From assembly GCA_927910885.1 (NCBI GenBank), contig CAKMOD010000016.1, forward strand, positions 1-6,598: a stretch of DNA of 6,598 nucleotides, written 5' to 3'. Shown piece after piece: positions 4,787 through 6,598 of the stretch; within the stretch, counting starts at the first letter, position 1, and every line of letters starts with the position of its first letter. The DNA is from an uncultured Prevotella sp. (lineage in GTDB: Bacteria; Bacteroidota; Bacteroidia; Bacteroidales; Bacteroidaceae). Made by a program: the position numbers and the translations under genes. The notes beneath the pieces were generated by a model that saw only the letters and a program-made list of their open reading frames with translations, ran no database searches and was not told the origin of the DNA.

Positions 4787-6073
4787 TTAAAGTTTTATCT
4801 TCACCCCTATCTCTGCCACCTTCGCGGCATCATAATCGGCCTTGATGCGAGCATAATCTCTGCCGCCATACAAGCTTGGAACAAGATAATAGAATGGCTC
4901 TCCATACTTCTCCAGCACCACATCGATATATAATATCTCTCCTGCCTGCAGGCGCATCATGGGCAGATGGTCGTATCTGAAGCGTACCTCCATCACTCGA
5001 TAGTTATACTGACGTGCCTCCTCCAAATGGTCAAACATGCTCAGATCCGTCGTAAAGTAGGCCTCGTCAATACCGCAAAACAAGTGGAATTTGCCCGCAA
5101 ACAGGGTGAAGACTACGCCTTTGAACTTATTGTTTTTATACGCCATGTAAGAACCATGATACGCAAAAGGCAGGTGGGCGTAAGAGGAAAGTGCCTCTAA
5201 ATACTCCGCCTCGCTGATGCGTTGGCAGTCTTGGAAGTCGTACAGTCGTGCCACAGCCATCGCCTCATCTTCATGGTACACACCTCTTGCCACACCCTCT
5301 TCTTCTCTGAAATCGTGCACCACCTGTCCACCTCTAAGATAGGCATATTCTGGCCAATCATAGCCGTGAATGAGCAAATACGAGTCTAACAGATGCAGAT
5401 CCCGACGTATGATAATCTCGTGAAGTATATCTTGCGTGGGCTTCAACGCTTTCACGGCGTGGGCTACCGGCCCGCAAGCCTCTATCTTGAGCATCAGGCT
5501 GCTCTCTGACAACGCATGCGCCGTCTCAAAAACATAGTCTTGCCACATACCCCTCCATACCTTTGCGAGCCTTCTCTCTATCTCTTCCTGCTCCGTCTGC
5601 CAGTTGCTGCGACGCAGCGGAATCACCACCGAGAAGCGCATCTGCTCTCCGCTTCCCGTGAGCAATCCTACCTCCGTCAGCTCATAGGCGTACACCATCG
5701 AGTCTTCAAAAGCAAGTACTCTATTCTGCCCTACGGCAATCTCCTGATGCGTCAGTGCCTCTATGGCTGTGGAAAAATTGTCTTCCCGTTCGATGCGATA
5801 GCTCTCGGTCGGTGCTTCCTCGCTCGCTGGCAATGCATCCGTGCCGTCCTCCGCCTTATCTGCCGACGTCTCCATCTCCAGCACGTCACGCTTCTCGGCC
5901 CACTTCTTGGTGTAATGCTCTGCCCAGATGATCGCCCCGCCGATGAGCAGACCTATCACTGTCGGCCCCTTACCGCTATCGGCAACGACCCCTAAGACCA
6001 ATGCTCCGATTGCTGTCAAGACAATAGCAATGAGCAGCCATTGAAGTATAGAGTTGATAAAATGATGGTTCAT
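4787..6073 (-). CDS. Two-helix membrane-anchored protein of unknown function
   Basis: A 428-residue protein. The N-terminus carries two hydrophobic segments, about residues 9-31 (ILQWLLIAIVLTAIGALVLGVV) and 36-51, separated by a short DSGKGP turn and followed by HYTKKWAEKR. The positive-inside rule then puts the remaining roughly 370 residues in the cytoplasm. An acidic, probably flexible linker (about 62-95) leads to a large mixed alpha/beta domain rich in Tyr, Glu and Arg. I recognise no domain, catalytic motif or close family. Bases here are visibly richer in G+C than in the toxin-antitoxin and repeat regions, suggesting a resident chromosomal gene beside acquired DNA. The ATG at 6073 is the natural start because the membrane helices follow directly, and an AAGG-containing purine stretch lies upstream on the minus strand. 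An IS-derived element ends only 15 bp upstream, so any native promoter has been displaced or lies within that element. Confidence 0.88.
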   Translation of the reverse strand: MNHHFINSILQWLLIAIVLTAIGALVLGVVADSGKGPTVIGLLIGGAIIWAEHYTKKWAEKRDVLEMETSADKAEDGTDALPASEEAPTESYRIEREDNFSTAIEALTHQEIAVGQNRVLAFEDSMVYAYELTEVGLLTGSGEQMRFSVVIPLRRSNWQTEQEEIERRLAKVWRGMWQDYVFETAHALSESSLMLKIEACGPVAHAVKALKPTQDILHEIIIRRDLHLLDSYLLIHGYDWPEYAYLRGGQVVHDFREEEGVARGVYHEDEAMAVARLYDFQDCQRISEAEYLEALSSYAHLPFAYHGSYMAYKNNKFKGVVFTLFAGKFHLFCGIDEAYFTTDLSMFDHLEEARQYNYRVMEVRFRYDHLPMMRLQAGEILYIDVVLEKYGEPFYYLVPSLYGGRDYARIKADYDAAKVAEIGVKIKL

Positions 6074-6088
6074 ATATGGTTTACCTTA

Positions 6089-6120
6089 CCTTAATTCCGC
6101 AGCATAAACTCTTGTAAGAA
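6089..6120 (+). repeat. Left terminal inverted repeat of the IS1380-like element
   Basis: It starts CCTTAATTCCGCAG and ends CTTGTAAGAA, and pairs with 6504-6535. Its outer end lies 15 bp from the start codon of the minus-strand gene, and its terminal AAGG (minus strand) together with the adjacent TAAGG may contribute to ribosome binding for that gene. Confidence 0.85.
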
Positions 6121-6220
6121 CTCCAAGTGTCTGAGAAACAAAGTTCTCAAAACACGTGGATATGTCAGAAGTTTCACCTATCTTGGTGCTGCAAACATAA
6201 CAAGTAAGCAAAAATCTGAC

Positions 6221-6466
6221 ATGGCAAAGGTAGCAATTAAAAACGTGAATATCACTTCTTTCGGTGGAATTTATCACATTATGGACGTTTTCTCAAAGTT
6301 GGGTTTTGAAAAACTTACCGAATCTGTATTGGGTAAACGTGGAAGTAGCGGCAAAGCATTCTGTTATGGAAGTATTTTTTGTGGATTTTCATACTTCCCC
6401 TATTGGTTTGGGTGGGGGATTTTATGCTTAGAAAAGAGCCAAGAAACATCGAAGCACCTCATATAA
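6221..6466 (+). pseudogene. Truncated IS1380-family transposase (N-terminal fragment)
   Basis: From the ATG at 6221, residues 1 to about 53 (MAKVAIKNVNITSFGGIYH through KAFCYGSIF) resemble the N-terminus of Bacteroidales IS1380-family transposases as I remember them, including the FGGI and VLGKRGSSGKA segments. After about residue 53 the similarity fades, and an aromatic- and glycine-rich stretch leads to a stop at 6466. The catalytic DDE domain and the whole C-terminal part are absent. The protein cannot be an active transposase. A near-consensus -7 element, TATCTTGG (6178-6185), lies upstream. Frameshift plus internal deletion is the likeliest cause. The family call rests on memory of the N-terminal motif and on the terminal repeats. 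Confidence 0.72.
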
Positions 6467-6503
6467 CATATAGTGCCCAAAAGACGTCTCAACATATAAA
6501 ATT

Positions 6504-6535
6504 TTCTCACAAGAAAAAATACTGCGGAATTAAGG
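6504..6535 (-). repeat. Right terminal inverted repeat of the IS1380-like element
   Basis: CTGCGGAATTAAGG (6522-6535) is the exact reverse complement of the outer 14 bases of the left end. The inner part matches less well, with a run of A replacing AAAC. The flanking bases 6536-6598 are A+T-rich with no gene visible. Confidence 0.85.
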
Positions 6536-6598
6536 ATATAAGAGTTTTGTTTTTATTCCTCTATATTTCAGATGATCATTGTCTTTCTTTTATTGTTT

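Larger units (their letters stand above)
6089..6535. mobile_element. Defective IS1380-family element / MITE-like derivative (447 bp)
   Basis: The ends are imperfect inverted repeats of 32 bp: 6089-6120 against 6504-6535, 26 of 32 positions matching. The outer 14 bases are identical (CCTTAATTCCGCAG at the left end). Between them lies only the start of an IS1380-type transposase. Full IS1380 elements run to roughly 1.6-1.7 kb, so most of the transposase has been lost while both ends remain, the layout of a MITE-like element that could be moved in trans. No 4-bp target duplication is visible (CTTA on the left, ATAT on the right), so the insertion may be old or its boundary slightly off. A 6-bp subterminal hairpin, TGAGAA/TTCTCA, lies at 6132-6149. 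Confidence 0.8.

Noticed and set aside
4599..4790. 63-codon frame after the lipoprotein
   Set aside because: TTG start, no ribosome site, no recognisable sequence; treated as intergenic.
5516..5995. 159-codon plus-strand frame inside the 428-residue gene
   Set aside because: Antisense shadow in G+C-richer coding DNA, with no independent support.
6086..6277. 63-codon minus-strand frame within the IS-derived element
   Set aside because: Overlaps the terminal repeat and the transposase remnant; no protein-like features.

Overview
The window looks like Bacteroidota DNA, most likely from the Prevotella/Bacteroides group. Four things point there: a clear TTTG / TAnnTTTG promoter in front of the first real operon, a general lack of strong Shine-Dalgarno sequences, an N-terminal IS1380-type transposase fragment of the kind common in Bacteroidales, and a lipoprotein with a Bacteroidota-style lipobox. 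The genus cannot be fixed from this sequence alone.

Layout. Positions 1 to about 2569 hold no convincing gene, which is long for a bacterial chromosome, but they are full of organised repeats. In order these are: a C/G-rich repeat with a hairpin (67-100); eleven degenerate 12-13 bp tandem units (186-320); a two-copy direct repeat of about 55 bp (459-568); a six-unit iteron array whose GTCG core recurs every 22 bp (885-1026); at least eight scattered copies of a related motif, roughly TTCCCTATTTTGTCGCAC, one of them inverted (689-2214); a cluster of hairpins (2231-2319); and a very A+T-rich stretch (about 2320-2540). I read the 885-2540 region as a candidate iteron-type replication origin or another site bound repeatedly by one protein. 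No replication initiator gene lies inside the window.

Positions 2570-3998 encode a type II toxin-antitoxin operon in the toxin-first HigBA order. The toxin is a RelE-fold HigB. The antitoxin is a HigA-type helix-turn-helix protein fused to an ImmA/IrrE-like zinc peptidase domain. A Bacteroidota promoter and a 16-bp perfect palindrome, a likely autoregulatory operator, lie just upstream. A small predicted lipoprotein of unknown function (4039-4542) follows 40 bp later on the same strand and may be cotranscribed.

Positions 4787-6073 (minus strand) encode a 428-residue protein of unknown function with two N-terminal membrane helices and a large soluble domain. It is visibly richer in G+C than its neighbours. 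Directly upstream of its start codon sits a 447-bp element (6089-6535) with 32-bp imperfect terminal inverted repeats and only the first part of an IS1380-family transposase. It is a decayed or MITE-like IS derivative that now forms the 5' flank of this gene.
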